A stretch of DNA of 64,000 nt, from positions 2,061,001 to 2,125,000 of the forward strand of contig NZ_AP024563.1 of the NCBI RefSeq assembly GCF_018409545.1, read 5' to 3'. Position numbers and translations under genes: made by a program. The notes below the pieces were generated by a model. That model did no database searches. It worked only from the letters and a program-made list of their open reading frames with translations, and was not told the origin of the DNA. Position 1 is the stretch's first letter. Each line of letters begins with the position of its first letter. This DNA is from Allochromatium tepidum (GTDB taxonomy: Bacteria > Pseudomonadota > Gammaproteobacteria > Chromatiales > Chromatiaceae). Below, in pieces: positions 18,815 to 30,397 of the stretch.

Positions 18815-19469
18815 CTCTTACCCCTTGCATAAACGCGAAAATCAGTTCCGGTTCCTTGAGACCCCTGGCGGCTTCGACCCCGCCGCTGACATCGACCCCA
18901 TAGGGTCGCACCCGCTCGATGGCCTCGGCCACGTTCTCCGGGGTCAGACCGCCGGCGAGCAGGATCTCGGGAGCAATGTCTGGCGGGATGCGCGCCCAGT
19001 CGAAGCACTGGCCGGTTCCACCGGCGCGTCCGGGTTCATAGGCATCGAGCAACAGACCATCGGCCCCGGCGAAACGTTCGCGCTCGGCGGCCGGATCGAT
19101 CCCCGGACGCATCCTGAGCGCCTTGATCCAGCGCCGCCCGAAACCGGCACAGAATTCGGGCGACTCATTGCCGTGGAACTGGAGCAGATCCAGCGGCACC
19201 TGTTCCAGGGTCGCTTCGATGGTCTCAACCGAGGCATCGACGAACAGCCCGACGGCGGTGACGAAGGGCGGCAGCGCCCGGCACAGTCCGGCAGCCTGCT
19301 CGGGCGTGACCGCACGCGGACTGGCCGGATGGAAGACGAAGCCGACCGCATCGGCTCCGGCCGCCACGACGGCGGCGATGTCCGAGACCCGCGTCAAACC
19401 GCAGATCTTGACCCGTGTTCTCGAGATGATGTCGTACTTCAATGCTTCCTCGATCGCATCAAATCGCAC
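18783..19469 (-). CDS. trpF: Phosphoribosylanthranilate isomerase
   Basis: TrpF converts phosphoribosylanthranilate to CdRP in tryptophan synthesis. The TIM-barrel motifs RVKICGLTR (catalytic Cys) and [13 protein letters not shown] (Asp and phosphate site) are present, with [12 protein letters not shown] between them. The protein has 228 residues; the first 16 precede the conserved RVKICG strand, so translation may begin slightly later. It overlaps truA by 11 bases upstream and trpB by 32 bases downstream. Confidence 0.95.
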   Translation of the reverse strand: MRFDAIEEALKYDIISRTRVKICGLTRVSDIAAVVAAGADAVGFVFHPASPRAVTPEQAAGLCRALPPFVTAVGLFVDASVETIEATLEQVPLDLLQFHGNESPEFCAGFGRRWIKALRMRPGIDPAAERERFAGADGLLLDAYEPGRAGGTGQCFDWARIPPDIAPEILLAGGLTPENVAEAIERVRPYGVDVSGGVEAARGLKEPELIFAFMQGVRDGDQRRHQPG

Positions 19470-20265
19470 TCTTCAAACGCTGTAGCGGATCCGTGCGCTC
19501 GCTCTGCGGCAAACCGAACTCGGGCGGATAGTCGGCGCGGACGAAGTAGAGTCCCTGCGGCTGTGCCGTGACGCCGCCGAGTCGCCGGTCGCGGACCTCC
19601 AGCAGCTCGCGCGTCCAGTCGACCGACGCCTCACCGCGCCCGATGGCCATCAGCACCCCGGCGATGTTGCGCACCATGTGATGCAAAAAGCCATTAGCGC
19701 CGATCGCCAGGGTGATCAGCCCGTCACGTTCGCTGAGATCCAGATAGAGCACGCGCCGGACCGGACTCTTGGCCTGACAGGCCACCGCGCGGAAGCTCGA
19801 AAAGTCATGCTCACCGACCAGCGCGACGGCGGCGGCGCGCATCCGTTCCAGATCCAGCGCTTCATGCACCCAGACGGCACGATCGCGCTGGATCGGCGAG
19901 CGGGTGCGCCGCGCCAGGATCTGGTAGCGATAGTGCCGGGCCTGAGCGCTGAAACGCGCATGAAAGCCGTCGTCGACCGGATGCGCCCAGCGCACGCCGA
20001 CATCGGGCGGCAGATTGACATTGGCCCCGAGCACCCAGGAACGCTCGCTGCGCGTGGCCGTGGTCTCGAAATGCACCACCTGTTCGAGCGCATGGACGCC
20101 GGCGTCGGTGCGTCCGGCACAATGCACGATCACCGGATGATCCGCGACCCGCGAGACGGCCGCCTCCAGCTCGGACTGCACGGTCCGCACCCCGGATTGC
20201 GTCTGCCAGCCGTGGAAGTGGGTGCCGTCGTACTCGACACCCAGGGCGATGCGACCTGGTCTCAA
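19459..20265 (-). CDS. truA: tRNA pseudouridine(38-40) synthase
   Basis: TruA makes pseudouridine at positions 38-40 of the tRNA anticodon arm. The 268-residue protein has the catalytic Asp in VHCAGRTDAGVHALEQVVHF, the GVEYDGTHFHGWQ N-terminus, and the FLHHMVRNIAGVLMAIGRGE helix of the second half. The gene lies between fimV and trpF as in Pseudomonas. A 63-base gap separates it from fimV. Confidence 0.97.
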   Translation of the reverse strand: MRPGRIALGVEYDGTHFHGWQTQSGVRTVQSELEAAVSRVADHPVIVHCAGRTDAGVHALEQVVHFETTATRSERSWVLGANVNLPPDVGVRWAHPVDDGFHARFSAQARHYRYQILARRTRSPIQRDRAVWVHEALDLERMRAAAVALVGEHDFSSFRAVACQAKSPVRRVLYLDLSERDGLITLAIGANGFLHHMVRNIAGVLMAIGRGEASVDWTRELLEVRDRRLGGVTAQPQGLYFVRADYPPEFGLPQSERTDPLQRLKSAI

Positions 20266-20328
20266 GTGGCTTTCACTCGTGCAAGGCCGGAATCGACCGA
20301 CCGGCCCTGATCCTCGGAGACACCCGCC

Positions 20329-23316
20329 TCATCGCCCCAGGCGCTCCAGCATGGCACGGGCCTCGTTGCGCTGCTCCTCACGCCCCTCGGCCATGACCTC
20401 CTCCAGGATCTCGCGCGCGGCCTCCTTGTCGTCCATCTCCACATAGGCGCGTGCCAGATCGAGCTTGGTGGCCGTCTCGTCCCAGATGCCCGAGTCGATC
20501 TGCCACTGCGAGGAGAGCAGATCCGATGGCACGCTCTCCTGCTCGGGCGACAGCGCGGAATCCAGGGACTCTTCGGACTTGTCCGACGGCTCGCCGGCGA
20601 GCATCGGCGGCTCCGGCGGCGGTGTTCGGGGCTCAGCCCCGATGTCCAGGCCATCGATCTGTAGATCCGGGTCGCCGAGACTCTCATCGAGCGGCGGCAC
20701 ATCCGGACCCAGATCCAGGGCATCGGCCGGGGACGCGGCGGCCGGTGGCGTATCGGCCGGTGCGGGCGCCTCGCCAAGGACACCCAGATCGAGATCCAGC
20801 GCATCGGGCAAGGGCAGGATCGAATCGATGTCCGACTCGATCGCCTGCTCGATCTCCTCGACGGACGGCGGCATGGGTCCGGAGTCGAGTTCCAGCTTCA
20901 GCGAATCATCCGACGGCTTCGCCTCCACATCCTCGAACTCGAGCGGCTCGGAAATACCCAGATCGAGCAGCAGGTCGTCCTCCGACTCGGGTCCGACCTC
21001 GATCAGCGATTCCAGTCCGGGCACGGACACGGACTCAGGCGTCTCCGCGGCAGCACCGGCCGGCCCCATGGCGGACGACACGGCCGATGGCGTGAGGGAG
21101 GGACTGGCGGAAGCCAGGGGCGCGTTCGGCACGAGTTCGCTCAGTAGACGCTGCATCCGCTCCCACTGAGCGGGCTCTTCGGTGTCCCCACCCGAAGACC
21201 GGATCTCGTCGAGCAGGTCGCGCAATGCCCCGGCCTCGCCCGAGGCAGCGAGTGCCTCGGCCAGCTTGTATTTGATGTCGAGCCGTTGCGGATAGCGCTT
21301 GAGCTCCTTGTTGAGCAGATCCTGCGCTTCGCGGTAACGACCGTAAGCAATATAGATGTCGGCCTCGGAGAGCACATCGGCCTCGTCGGTCTCGACGTCG
21401 AAGCCGGTGAGGCCCGACATGGGCTGTTCGCTCATATCGTCGAGATCCGGCACGGCAGGCGCCGAGACGGGCTGGGCGGGCGGACGAGGTGCCGGCTCGG
21501 CCTTGGTCAGGGAGACGGCTTCGGGCGATTCGGCGGCGAGCGACGCTGGAGTCGGCTTCGGCTCCGATGCATCGGACGCGCCGTCGAAGGGATCGAGCAC
21601 GAGTTCCGACTCGATATCGTTTTCTTCTTCGTCTTCAAGGGCCGCCTGCTCCTGTCGGCGGCGGCGAGCCGTCAACAGCGAGAAGAGCAGGATGCCGAGC
21701 GCCGTCACGCCCGCGAGTCCGGCCAGCGGCAACAGCAGTGAATGCCAGGTCGAGGTCGAGTCGGGTGCCGGCTTGGGCTCACTGACCGGCTCGGATTCCT
21801 TGGGTGGAGCGACGGGGGCCGGCTTGGACGTCGGTTCGTCCGGCTCGGTCGAAGCAACGGACCCGGTCGGTTCCGGCGCGACCTGTGTCTCGGAATCGAC
21901 CGGTGTTGGCGTCGGCACCGGAATCAGACCGATCGCCGTGCCCGACTCCGCCGCCTCGGGCACGGATTCGAGGTCGGCTGGAGATTCGAGGATTGGCTCG
22001 GACGCCATGCCCGGTTCCGGCTCGCGCGTCGCCAACGACTCCTCGGCCGGGAGCGATTGCAGATCGGATGGCTCGGTCTCGATCGGTGAGAGGGCCTCGG
22101 CCGGTCCCGGTTCGAGCGTCTCAGACGTATCTTGCGCCGGGGTTCCGGGCAAGACCCCGACCGGCCCGGGCGCCTCGATCGGCTCCAGGGCGAGCTCGGA
22201 TTCGGGTTCCGTCTTCAGTCCTTCGGGCTGGGCATCGGGCATCCGGGGCTCGACCGACTGGGCACGGGCCAGTTCGGCATTGCGCACTTGCAGCAGGGAC
22301 TGGATGTCGGCGAGCTGAGTCTCAAGTTCCTGGATGCGGTTGCGCAGTTCGAGCGCCTCCTGGCGCGCGCTCTCGCTCGTTTCGATGGCCAGCAGGACAT
22401 CCGGCGACTGCACCCCTGTTCCACCAGCGGCAGTCGGCGCCGTCGTGGGAGCCGTTGCGCCGGTCGTTCCCGGAGTCGCGCCCACGAGACGCAGGCGCGA
22501 GAGCATTTCGGGCGTGACGTCGGTGAGAGGCGCACGCTGGGCGGGACGCCCCTGCAGGGCCGCCTGGAGTTCGCGCCTTGCCTCCTCGGCATCGAGCGCG
22601 AAGAGTTCGGCGCGTGAGGGGATGACCAGCGTCTTGCCGGCGATCAGACGATTGATGTCGCCCCGAACGAAGGCCTCCTGGTTGGAGCGGTAGAGCGCCA
22701 TCGCGGTCTGGGCGTCTGTGGCGCCGGCCGTGGCATGACGACGGGCCAGCGACCAGAGTCCCTCGCCGCCGCCCACAGGGCCGATGTAGAGCGGAAAACC
22801 CTCGCCTGGGGCCGGGATATAGGCACCCGAGCCGCTCGCCACGGGCGGCAGACCGCGATCCGGGCCGCCGGCTGCCGCTGAGGCACGCGCGGCCTGGACA
22901 TTGGGTGCACGGCGTTCGGTCAGGGTCGGGGGATCGAGCAGGACGGTGTAGCCCTTGACCAGACGTCCGGCAGGCCAAACGGCCTCGACCAGGAAATCCA
23001 GATAGGGCTCGCGCACCGGATCGCGGCTGGAGACGCGCACCAGCGTGCGGCCATCGGCCGTCACCTCGGGCGTGAAGCGCAGTTGGGTCAGATAATAATA
23101 ACGCTCGATCCCGGCCTTCTCGAAGGCCTCGGGCGAGGCGATGGAGATGTGCAGGGTATCGAGCTCGTTCGGTCCGACATCACCGAGATCGATCTCGCCC
23201 TGGAAGGGCTGATTGAGCGCGGAGTCGGTGCGCAGGGCGCCCAGTTCCAACGCGAGGGCTGGATGGCCGGTCAAGGCCGCGGCGATAGCGGACGCCAACA
23301 TCAGCTTGCGAGTCAT
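20329..23316 (-). CDS. fimV: FimV/HubP-family polar hub protein
   Basis: FimV-type proteins organise the cell pole and are needed for type IV pilus function. The 995-residue protein starts with a signal peptide (KLMLASAIAAALTGHPALA), then the conserved N-terminal domain (LELGALRTDSALNQPFQGEI), a LysM-like peptidoglycan-binding region near residues 165-235, a coiled coil near 310-350 and a proline/acid-rich stretch. A single membrane helix follows (LLLPLAGLAGVTALGILLFS, about residue 545), then a long acidic cytoplasmic part with TPR-like repeats and the C-terminal FimV domain ending DLARAYVEMDDKEAAREILE. The gene lies between asd and truA as in other gammaproteobacteria. Confidence 0.92.
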   Translation of the reverse strand: MTRKLMLASAIAAALTGHPALALELGALRTDSALNQPFQGEIDLGDVGPNELDTLHISIASPEAFEKAGIERYYYLTQLRFTPEVTADGRTLVRVSSRDPVREPYLDFLVEAVWPAGRLVKGYTVLLDPPTLTERRAPNVQAARASAAAGGPDRGLPPVASGSGAYIPAPGEGFPLYIGPVGGGEGLWSLARRHATAGATDAQTAMALYRSNQEAFVRGDINRLIAGKTLVIPSRAELFALDAEEARRELQAALQGRPAQRAPLTDVTPEMLSRLRLVGATPGTTGATAPTTAPTAAGGTGVQSPDVLLAIETSESARQEALELRNRIQELETQLADIQSLLQVRNAELARAQSVEPRMPDAQPEGLKTEPESELALEPIEAPGPVGVLPGTPAQDTSETLEPGPAEALSPIETEPSDLQSLPAEESLATREPEPGMASEPILESPADLESVPEAAESGTAIGLIPVPTPTPVDSETQVAPEPTGSVASTEPDEPTSKPAPVAPPKESEPVSEPKPAPDSTSTWHSLLLPLAGLAGVTALGILLFSLLTARRRRQEQAALEDEEENDIESELVLDPFDGASDASEPKPTPASLAAESPEAVSLTKAEPAPRPPAQPVSAPAVPDLDDMSEQPMSGLTGFDVETDEADVLSEADIYIAYGRYREAQDLLNKELKRYPQRLDIKYKLAEALAASGEAGALRDLLDEIRSSGGDTEEPAQWERMQRLLSELVPNAPLASASPSLTPSAVSSAMGPAGAAAETPESVSVPGLESLIEVGPESEDDLLLDLGISEPLEFEDVEAKPSDDSLKLELDSGPMPPSVEEIEQAIESDIDSILPLPDALDLDLGVLGEAPAPADTPPAAASPADALDLGPDVPPLDESLGDPDLQIDGLDIGAEPRTPPPEPPMLAGEPSDKSEESLDSALSPEQESVPSDLLSSQWQIDSGIWDETATKLDLARAYVEMDDKEAAREILEEVMAEGREEQRNEARAMLERLGR

Positions 23317-23377
23317 CCTCCCCCCTCGTGCTCCAGGCAGTGAAAGACATCCACACGAACCGCGCCCGACACCCCGA

Positions 23378-24493
23378 TCAGCAATCCGGCAGGATCGTCA
23401 GCATGCGCCTCAAGGGTTCGGCCGCGCCCCAGAGCAGCTGATCGCCGACGGTGAAGGCCGACAGATAGCGGCTCCCAAGATTCATCGTTCTCAAGCGTCC
23501 GACCGGAACATGGAGTGAGCCGGTCACGGCAGCGGGTGACAAGTCACGCATCGTGGCCGCGCGATCGTTCGGCACCACGCGCACCCAGTCGTTGGCGCTC
23601 GCGATCAGGGACTCGATCTCGCTCAGGGCGACATCGCGGTTGAGCTTGATGGTCAGCCCCTGACTGTGGCAGCGCATGGCACCGACACGTACACAGAGTC
23701 CGTCGACCGGGATCGGTTGGTCGGTCCGGCCAAGGATTCTATTCGTCTCGGCCTGTCCTTTCCACTCCTCGCGACTCTGGCCGTTGTCGAGTTGGGTGTC
23801 GATCCAGGGGATGAGGCTGCCGGCGAGCGGGACGCCGAAGCTCTCGGTGGGGAATCCGGGGTCGCGCAGAGTGTCGGTCACGCGCCGGTCGATGTCGAGG
23901 ATCGCCGAGGCCGGATCGGCCAGGAGCGAGGCGACCGAGCCGTGCAGCGCGCCCATCTGGGCCAGCAGCTCGCGCATATTCTTCGCGCCGGCGCCCGAGG
24001 CGGCCTGATAGGTCATGGCGCTGACCCATTCGACCAGACCCTCGCGGAAGAGTCCGCCGATGGCCATCAGCATCAGGCTCACGGTGCAGTTGCCGCCGAT
24101 GAAGTCGCGCTTTCCGGCGTCCAGGGCGGCGTCGATCACCGGGCGGTTGACCGGGTCGAGGACGATGGTGGCGTCCGGCTCCATGCGTAGCGACGAGGCG
24201 GCGTCGATCCAGTAGCCGTTCCAGCCGCAGGCGCGCAGGCGCGGATGGATCGACTTGGTGTAGTCGCCGCCCTGACAGGTGACGATGGCGTCCATCTCGC
24301 GCAGGGCGTCGAGCGACTCGGCATCGAGCAGGGGCGAGGTGCCCCGGCCGACGTCCGGGCCGGGTTGACCGACCTGGGAGGTGGTGAAGAAGACCGGCTC
24401 CGCGATGCGCGCGAAGTCGTTCTCGGCGCGCATTCGCTCCATCAGGACCGAGCCCACCATGCCGCGCCAACCGACGAAACCAACCCGCTTCAT
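23378..24493 (-). CDS. asd: Aspartate-semialdehyde dehydrogenase
   Basis: Asd reduces aspartyl phosphate to the semialdehyde that leads to lysine, threonine, methionine and cell-wall diaminopimelate. The 371-residue protein has the NADP-binding start [20 protein letters not shown], the nucleophile cysteine in [17 protein letters not shown] and [18 protein letters not shown]. Length and motifs match the proteobacterial long form. It lies downstream of leuB across a 223-base spacer and upstream of fimV. Confidence 0.97.
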   Translation of the reverse strand: MKRVGFVGWRGMVGSVLMERMRAENDFARIAEPVFFTTSQVGQPGPDVGRGTSPLLDAESLDALREMDAIVTCQGGDYTKSIHPRLRACGWNGYWIDAASSLRMEPDATIVLDPVNRPVIDAALDAGKRDFIGGNCTVSLMLMAIGGLFREGLVEWVSAMTYQAASGAGAKNMRELLAQMGALHGSVASLLADPASAILDIDRRVTDTLRDPGFPTESFGVPLAGSLIPWIDTQLDNGQSREEWKGQAETNRILGRTDQPIPVDGLCVRVGAMRCHSQGLTIKLNRDVALSEIESLIASANDWVRVVPNDRAATMRDLSPAAVTGSLHVPVGRLRTMNLGSRYLSAFTVGDQLLWGAAEPLRRMLTILPDC

Positions 24494-24716
24494 CTTTATG
24501 CCTCGCCAAACTTTAAAGCGTTATTCGAACTGTATTCGTTACGCACGACTCATGACCTTGGGGCGCGGATCGGGTGACGGCTGTCGGGGGACGCCGTGAA
24601 TCCATCCCTGGAGGCTTGACGACGACATCCATGCCGTCGACACCCCCGCCAGCCGCCACCCGATCCGCTCGTGGCCGTCATCACGGGATGACGTGCGCTG
24701 GGTCTCTTGCGATCAC

Positions 24717-25792
<1,076 letters not shown>

Positions 25793-25796
<4 letters not shown>

Positions 25797-26755
25797 TGGT
25801 TATTCTCCAATGCGTGCGAGAGTGCGCGTGGCGCCAGGCCATAACGCGCAGGCTGATCAGCAATGGATCGGATGTCGACCATCCAATCCAGGTTACGCCC
25901 AATGACGAGTTCGGTCATGGGCGCATGATGGGTATTTTTCATCGGAATCGGCTTGGCGACGAAACCGTATTGCCGCGCCAGTGCCTTGACCTCTTCCGCA
26001 TGGTCATAGGTCATGATGAAATCGCCCTTGAGTTGGGCGCATCGTTCGAACAGGGTCTGATGGTCCAACTCGAAGTGTCGATATAAACGCTGACCGGCTT
26101 TTTTTCCGCCCGCCGTATAGGGCGGGTCGATGAAAAAGACAACGTTCGGATCATCGCGATAGTGTTCGAGTACGGCTAGTGCATCGCCCTGTTCAAAACG
26201 CAAATGCTCGCGAATTTGATCGATGTCGCGCAGACGTTTGGCCAGCGTGGTCGGATACCAGCGCGATCCGATGCCTTTTCCGGATTCACCGCGCTTGATG
26301 AATCTGGAGCCGGGTGCCAGAATGCCGCCGTGCAATGTTCGATTGCGGAGAATCGTCCTGAAAGCACGTTCGCGGGTGCTCGTCGGCTCCTGAGCCAGAG
26401 TATCGGTGACGTTTTCCAGCGACATCTCGAACGCCAGAATCCGCTCCGCCAGCCAGTCAGCTTCACCATCCTGGATCGACTGCCAGACCGCCGCGACATC
26501 CTCATCCAATTCGATCATCAGCACCCTGTCGGCGAGCTGCTCGAAGGCCACCGTCAGCGACACGATCCCGCCGCCGGTGAAGGGCTCGACCAACAGCGCC
26601 GGACGGTACGGCTGATGACGAAGCCAGTCGCGCAAACGCGGCACGAACCAAGTCTTGCCGCCCGGATACCGGAACGGACTGCGCTGCGGAACGGAGGCGA
26701 CATTGACCATCCTTGGACGGTCATCGACTTCTCCGAAAAGCGACTGCTGAATCAT
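25793..26755 (-). CDS. D12-class DNA adenine methyltransferase (modification partner)
   Basis: A 320-residue Dam-like N6-adenine methyltransferase of the D12 class. The SAM-binding motif is [16 protein letters not shown], followed by [16 protein letters not shown]; the catalytic motif is [20 protein letters not shown] (DPPY). A target-recognition part probably lies between them. It follows the NotI-like endonuclease by 9 bases and is coupled to leuB by a TTGA overlap. As the modification half of a type II system it should methylate an adenine in the site cut by the partner. The recognition sequence cannot be read from the protein. Confidence 0.9.
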
Positions 26756-26764
26756 GATGAGCGG

Positions 26765-27646
26765 CTAACCTAACGGGGTATCGATGACGGCATTGGTCGG
26801 CGGAGATTCCAGTTTCTCGTCGACTTTTTCCTGTAAGCGACGCATGAAATCGTCGATGCAACCGACATTCGGCAGCGTGATCCGGGTCAGCGCATCAGAA
26901 AACAGCGTATACACGATCTCCGTTTGTCGCAAAACGTATCTCGATGCGTCTTGATCGAAGACGAGATCGTAGATCAGCCAAGCGACTTCAGCCTCGTTTC
27001 GATCGGAAGACTGAAGATTGGGCAATGTATTGAAGAATTGACGATCGATGGCGACCGCCATCTTTTTCTTCCAGTTGTGAAGAATACTGCCTTTGAACAG
27101 CAACTGTGGTGCAAGCCGCTTTCTCGACGACGACAGAAAATCCGGGCGAGGATAATTCGGCTCGCGACTCCAATCCATATCGGCATGATTTCGGCAATCC
27201 GACATATAGCGCGCGAAAGGGTCTCTGACATTGCCGGAAATATAGACGGCCTGAATCTCCAGCGACCCGAAATCGTACACCTTGCCGGCCTGATCGTAGG
27301 CCACCAGAACCAGATCGATATTGCCTGCCGACTTTCCATCCCGATCCGGCAATCTCACTTCGGTCAACGACGTCCATGAAGCTTCATCGGAAAAAAAGAA
27401 CGCGGCGGCATCATCCGCAATCCGCCAGTCCTCCCTGAAGCGGATCGGGCAGGTGATGACCGGCCCATCCTTGGTGTGAATGCTACAGACGCCCAACGGA
27501 TCCTTCGCCTTGTCCTTAGTGCAACTCGGCACCTTGTTATTGAAAGGACACAGCTTGTTCCGACGGAATCGCTGTGCCCTTTCGCTGAAGTCGTCCGGTG
27601 AATGACCGAAGACTTCAGCCAACGGATGTCGTGGCGTCCGTCGCAC
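26765..27646 (-). CDS. NotI-like type II restriction endonuclease
   Basis: A 293-residue protein of the NotI family. Four cysteines at about residues 33, 42, 54 and 66 (KLCPFNN, PSCTKDK, GVCSI, ITCPIRF) fit the Fe-Cys4 site of NotI. The PD-(D/E)XK core shows Asp111 in NIDLVLVAY and Glu130-x-Gln132 in FGSLEIQAVY, matching the D and ExQ active-site pattern of NotI. Translation probably starts at a GTG, 7 bases after the leuD stop. A D12 methyltransferase follows 9 bases later. Since D12 enzymes modify adenine, the site is probably not the NotI sequence GCGGCCGC. Confidence 0.82.
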   Translation of the reverse strand: MRRTPRHPLAEVFGHSPDDFSERAQRFRRNKLCPFNNKVPSCTKDKAKDPLGVCSIHTKDGPVITCPIRFREDWRIADDAAAFFFSDEASWTSLTEVRLPDRDGKSAGNIDLVLVAYDQAGKVYDFGSLEIQAVYISGNVRDPFARYMSDCRNHADMDWSREPNYPRPDFLSSSRKRLAPQLLFKGSILHNWKKKMAVAIDRQFFNTLPNLQSSDRNEAEVAWLIYDLVFDQDASRYVLRQTEIVYTLFSDALTRITLPNVGCIDDFMRRLQEKVDEKLESPPTNAVIDTPLG

Positions 27647-27653
27647 AGCCGGA

Positions 27654-28301
27654 TCAGTTGCCGATCGCGAACAGCCAGGGCGCTTCGGCGCGGCGGCGTT
27701 CTTCGTAGGCGCGGATGGTGTCGGCTTCCTGCAGGGTCAGGCCGATGTCGTCCAGCCCCTCGATCAGGCGATGTTTGCTGCCCGCCTCGACCTCGAAGGC
27801 GATGACCTGACCGTCACTCAGGGTCAGGGTCTGGGCCGGCAGATCGACGGCGATGCGCAGCGGCTCGGCGCCCGTCGCCTTGGCGAACAGCCCGCCGATC
27901 ACGGCCGCGTCGAGCCGGATCGGCAGCAGACCGTTCTTGAAGCAGTTGTTGAAGAAGATGTCGGCGAAGCTCGGTGCCAGGATGACGCGGATGCCGAAAT
28001 CGGTCAGTGCCCAGGGCGCGTGCTCGCGCGAGGAGCCGCAGCCGAAGTTCTCGCGCGTGAGCAGGATCTCGGCGCTCTGGTAGCGCGCGTCGTTGAGCAC
28101 GAACTCGGGGTTGCGCGGACGGTTGGTGCAGTCCATGTCCGGCTCGCCGTGATCGAGATAACGCCACTCGTCGAACAGGTAGGGACCGAAGCCGCTGCGC
28201 TTGATGCTCTTCAGGAACTGCTTGGGGATGATGGCGTCGGTGTCGACATTGGCCCGATCGAGGGGGGCGACGACGCCGGTGAAATTCGCGAAAGCCTGCA
28301 T
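27654..28301 (-). CDS. leuD: 3-isopropylmalate dehydratase small subunit
   Basis: LeuD is the swivel subunit of isopropylmalate isomerase. The 215-residue protein has [28 protein letters not shown] and a conserved C-terminal region ([19 protein letters not shown]). Its start touches the leuC stop (shared base at 28301), so the two subunits are made together. The restriction endonuclease gene begins 7 bases after its stop. Confidence 0.97.
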   Translation of the reverse strand: MQAFANFTGVVAPLDRANVDTDAIIPKQFLKSIKRSGFGPYLFDEWRYLDHGEPDMDCTNRPRNPEFVLNDARYQSAEILLTRENFGCGSSREHAPWALTDFGIRVILAPSFADIFFNNCFKNGLLPIRLDAAVIGGLFAKATGAEPLRIAVDLPAQTLTLSDGQVIAFEVEAGSKHRLIEGLDDIGLTLQEADTIRAYEERRRAEAPWLFAIGN

Positions 28302-29704
28302 CAGAGCGTCCTCACGTCGACGAAACGACCGGTCACGGCGGCGGCGGCGGCCATGGCCGGACTGACCAGATGGGTGCGACCGCCCTGCCCCTGCCGACCC
28401 TCGAAGTTGCGGTTGGAGGTCGAGGCGCAGCGCTCACCCGGCTCCAGGCGGTCGGCGTTCATCGCCAGACACATGGAGCAGCCCGGCTCGCGCCATTCGA
28501 ATCCGGCCGCGACGAAGATCTTGTCCAGCCCCTCGGCCTCGGCCTGTTCCTTGACCAGACCCGAGCCGGGCACGACCATCGCCAGCTTGATCGAGTCGGC
28601 GACCTTGCGCCCCTTGACGATCTCAGCCGCCGCGCGCAGATCCTCGATACGCGAGTTGGTGCAGGAGCCGATGAAGACCTTGTCCGGACGGATCTCGCTG
28701 ATCGGGGTGCCGGCGGTCAGGCCCATGTAGTCGAGTGCGCGCCGGATGCCGTTGGCCTTGACCGGATCGGACTCGGCGGCCGGATCGGGCACGCGACCGT
28801 CGACCGGCAGCACCATCTCGGGCGAGGTGCCCCAGGTGACTTGCGGCTTGAGGCTCGCGGCGTCGATGTGGAGCACGCGATCGAACTGCGCGCCCGCGTC
28901 GCTGACCAGGGTGCGCCAGTGGGCGGCGGCGCGCTCGAAGAGTTCGCCCTCGGGCGCGAGCGGACGGCCGCGCATGTAGTCGACGGTCTTCTCGTCGACG
29001 CCGATCAGACCGGCACGCGCGCCGGCCTCGATCGCCATGTTGCAGACGGTCATGCGGCCTTCCATCGACAGCGCGCGAATGGCTTCGCCGCCGAACTCGA
29101 TCACATAGCCCGTACCGCCGGCGGTGCCGATCTCGCCGATGATGGCGAGCACGATGTCTTTGGCTGTGACGCCGGCGCCGAGCCGGCCGTCGACGCTGAT
29201 CAGCATCGACTTGGACTTGCGCTGGATCAGGGTCTGGGTGGCCAGCACATGCTCGACCTCGGAGGTGCCGATGCCGAAGGCCAGCGCGCCGAAGGCGCCG
29301 TGGGTGGCGGTGTGCGAGTCGCCGCAGACGACCGTGGTGCCCGGCAGGGTGAAGCCCTGTTCGGGGCCGACCACATGCACCACGCCCTGACGCTTGTCGC
29401 CCATGCTCAGTTCGGTGATGCCGAAGGTCTGGCAGTTGGTGCCGAGCGTCTCGACCTGGAGGCGCGAGACCGGATCGGCGATGCCGGCGGCGCGGTCGGT
29501 GGTGGGAACGTTGTGGTCCGGCACCGCCAGGTTGGCGCTGACGCGCCACGGCCGGCGCCCGGCCAGACGCAGCCCTTCGAACGCCTGCGGCGAGGTGACT
29601 TCGTGGATCAGCTGACGATCGATGTAGAGCAGTGCCGTGCCCGTATCGTCGACACGGACGACATGCTCGTCCCAGAGTTTGTCGTAGAGGGTCTTGGCGA
29701 CCAT
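28301..29704 (-). CDS. leuC: 3-isopropylmalate dehydratase large subunit
   Basis: LeuC, with LeuD, isomerises 2- to 3-isopropylmalate with a 4Fe-4S cluster. The 467-residue protein has cluster cysteines in [15 protein letters not shown] and [11 protein letters not shown], and the aconitase-family block [18 protein letters not shown]. It begins the leuC-leuD-RM-leuB row, which probably continues toward asd. The CrtO-like gene lies 54 bases upstream on the same strand. Confidence 0.97.
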   Translation of the reverse strand: MVAKTLYDKLWDEHVVRVDDTGTALLYIDRQLIHEVTSPQAFEGLRLAGRRPWRVSANLAVPDHNVPTTDRAAGIADPVSRLQVETLGTNCQTFGITELSMGDKRQGVVHVVGPEQGFTLPGTTVVCGDSHTATHGAFGALAFGIGTSEVEHVLATQTLIQRKSKSMLISVDGRLGAGVTAKDIVLAIIGEIGTAGGTGYVIEFGGEAIRALSMEGRMTVCNMAIEAGARAGLIGVDEKTVDYMRGRPLAPEGELFERAAAHWRTLVSDAGAQFDRVLHIDAASLKPQVTWGTSPEMVLPVDGRVPDPAAESDPVKANGIRRALDYMGLTAGTPISEIRPDKVFIGSCTNSRIEDLRAAAEIVKGRKVADSIKLAMVVPGSGLVKEQAEAEGLDKIFVAAGFEWREPGCSMCLAMNADRLEPGERCASTSNRNFEGRQGQGGRTHLVSPAMAAAAAVTGRFVDVRTL

Positions 29705-29758
29705 GGCCCTACCTCAAGAAAAATGAATCCGTTAGGATAGTCGCGACGCGCGTCAAAC

Positions 29759-30253
29759 TCAATCGGCGCGCGCGGATCGACGCACCGAGCGGGCGATGAA
29801 GCGGCGCAGTCGGGCGCGGTTGTAGCGCTGGATCAGGATGAAGGGCACATTGACTAGGCCGCCATAGACGACCATGAACAGGCCCATCCATGCGGGCGTC
29901 CAGAGAAAGAAGGTCAGTGCCAGCGCCCAGGTCAGCCAGTGTCCGAACTCGGCGCGGCTGGTCTCGCGCGCGAAGCGGTCGAGATAGTCCGGCTCAGCGG
30001 AGGCGAGTCGGCGCTTGGAAAAGCCGTTGCGCAACAGGCCGCCGGCTTCGGGCAAATGATCCTTCCACACCCGGATGCCCAGCCATTCATAGCAGCGCCC
30101 GCCGCGCTCCCAGGCATAGCTTGCGCCGATGATCGGCCAGCCCACCAGCCAGTCCAGCGGCAGGCGCTGCGCCACATAGCCCGCGATCAGGTGAAAGACG
30201 GCCCAGAGCGCGGCGCACAACGCGATGATGCCCAGGACATCGAGAAAAGTCAT
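29759..30253 (-). CDS. CrtO-like membrane protein (glycosyl-4,4'-diaponeurosporenoate acyltransferase family)
   Basis: A 164-residue integral membrane protein. An N-terminal helix (VLGIIALCAALWAVFHLIAG) and a paired C-terminal hydrophobic region (WALALTFFLWTPAWMGLFMV) are visible. The central RVWKDHLPEAGG and the C-terminal VNVPFILIQRYNRARL resemble the CrtO acyltransferase that completes staphyloxanthin. A carotenoid or lipid acylation role is possible, but no crt genes are in the window. The assignment is by motif resemblance only. Confidence 0.6.
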   Translation of the reverse strand: MTFLDVLGIIALCAALWAVFHLIAGYVAQRLPLDWLVGWPIIGASYAWERGGRCYEWLGIRVWKDHLPEAGGLLRNGFSKRRLASAEPDYLDRFARETSRAEFGHWLTWALALTFFLWTPAWMGLFMVVYGGLVNVPFILIQRYNRARLRRFIARSVRRSARAD

Positions 30254-30397
30254 ATCGTCAGGTCCGCGCCACGCACACGCCGCACTTCATCCAGATCCCA
30301 GCGTTGCGGCTAAGGCCGGAGGTAAAATTTTCAGTTTTGCTTTTAATCCATGTTTGGTTAACAAATGCAGTGGCTATAGCTGGTGGTTGTTGAGTTT

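Noticed and set aside
24494..24716. A small gene or riboswitch between leuB and asd
   Set aside because: Only a 6-bp hairpin (GTCATC and GATGAC) and no conserved structure or open frame with a ribosome binding site could be recognised.
28370..29740. A 456-residue plus-strand frame antisense to leuC
   Set aside because: Shadow of leuC, no family features, no ribosome binding site.
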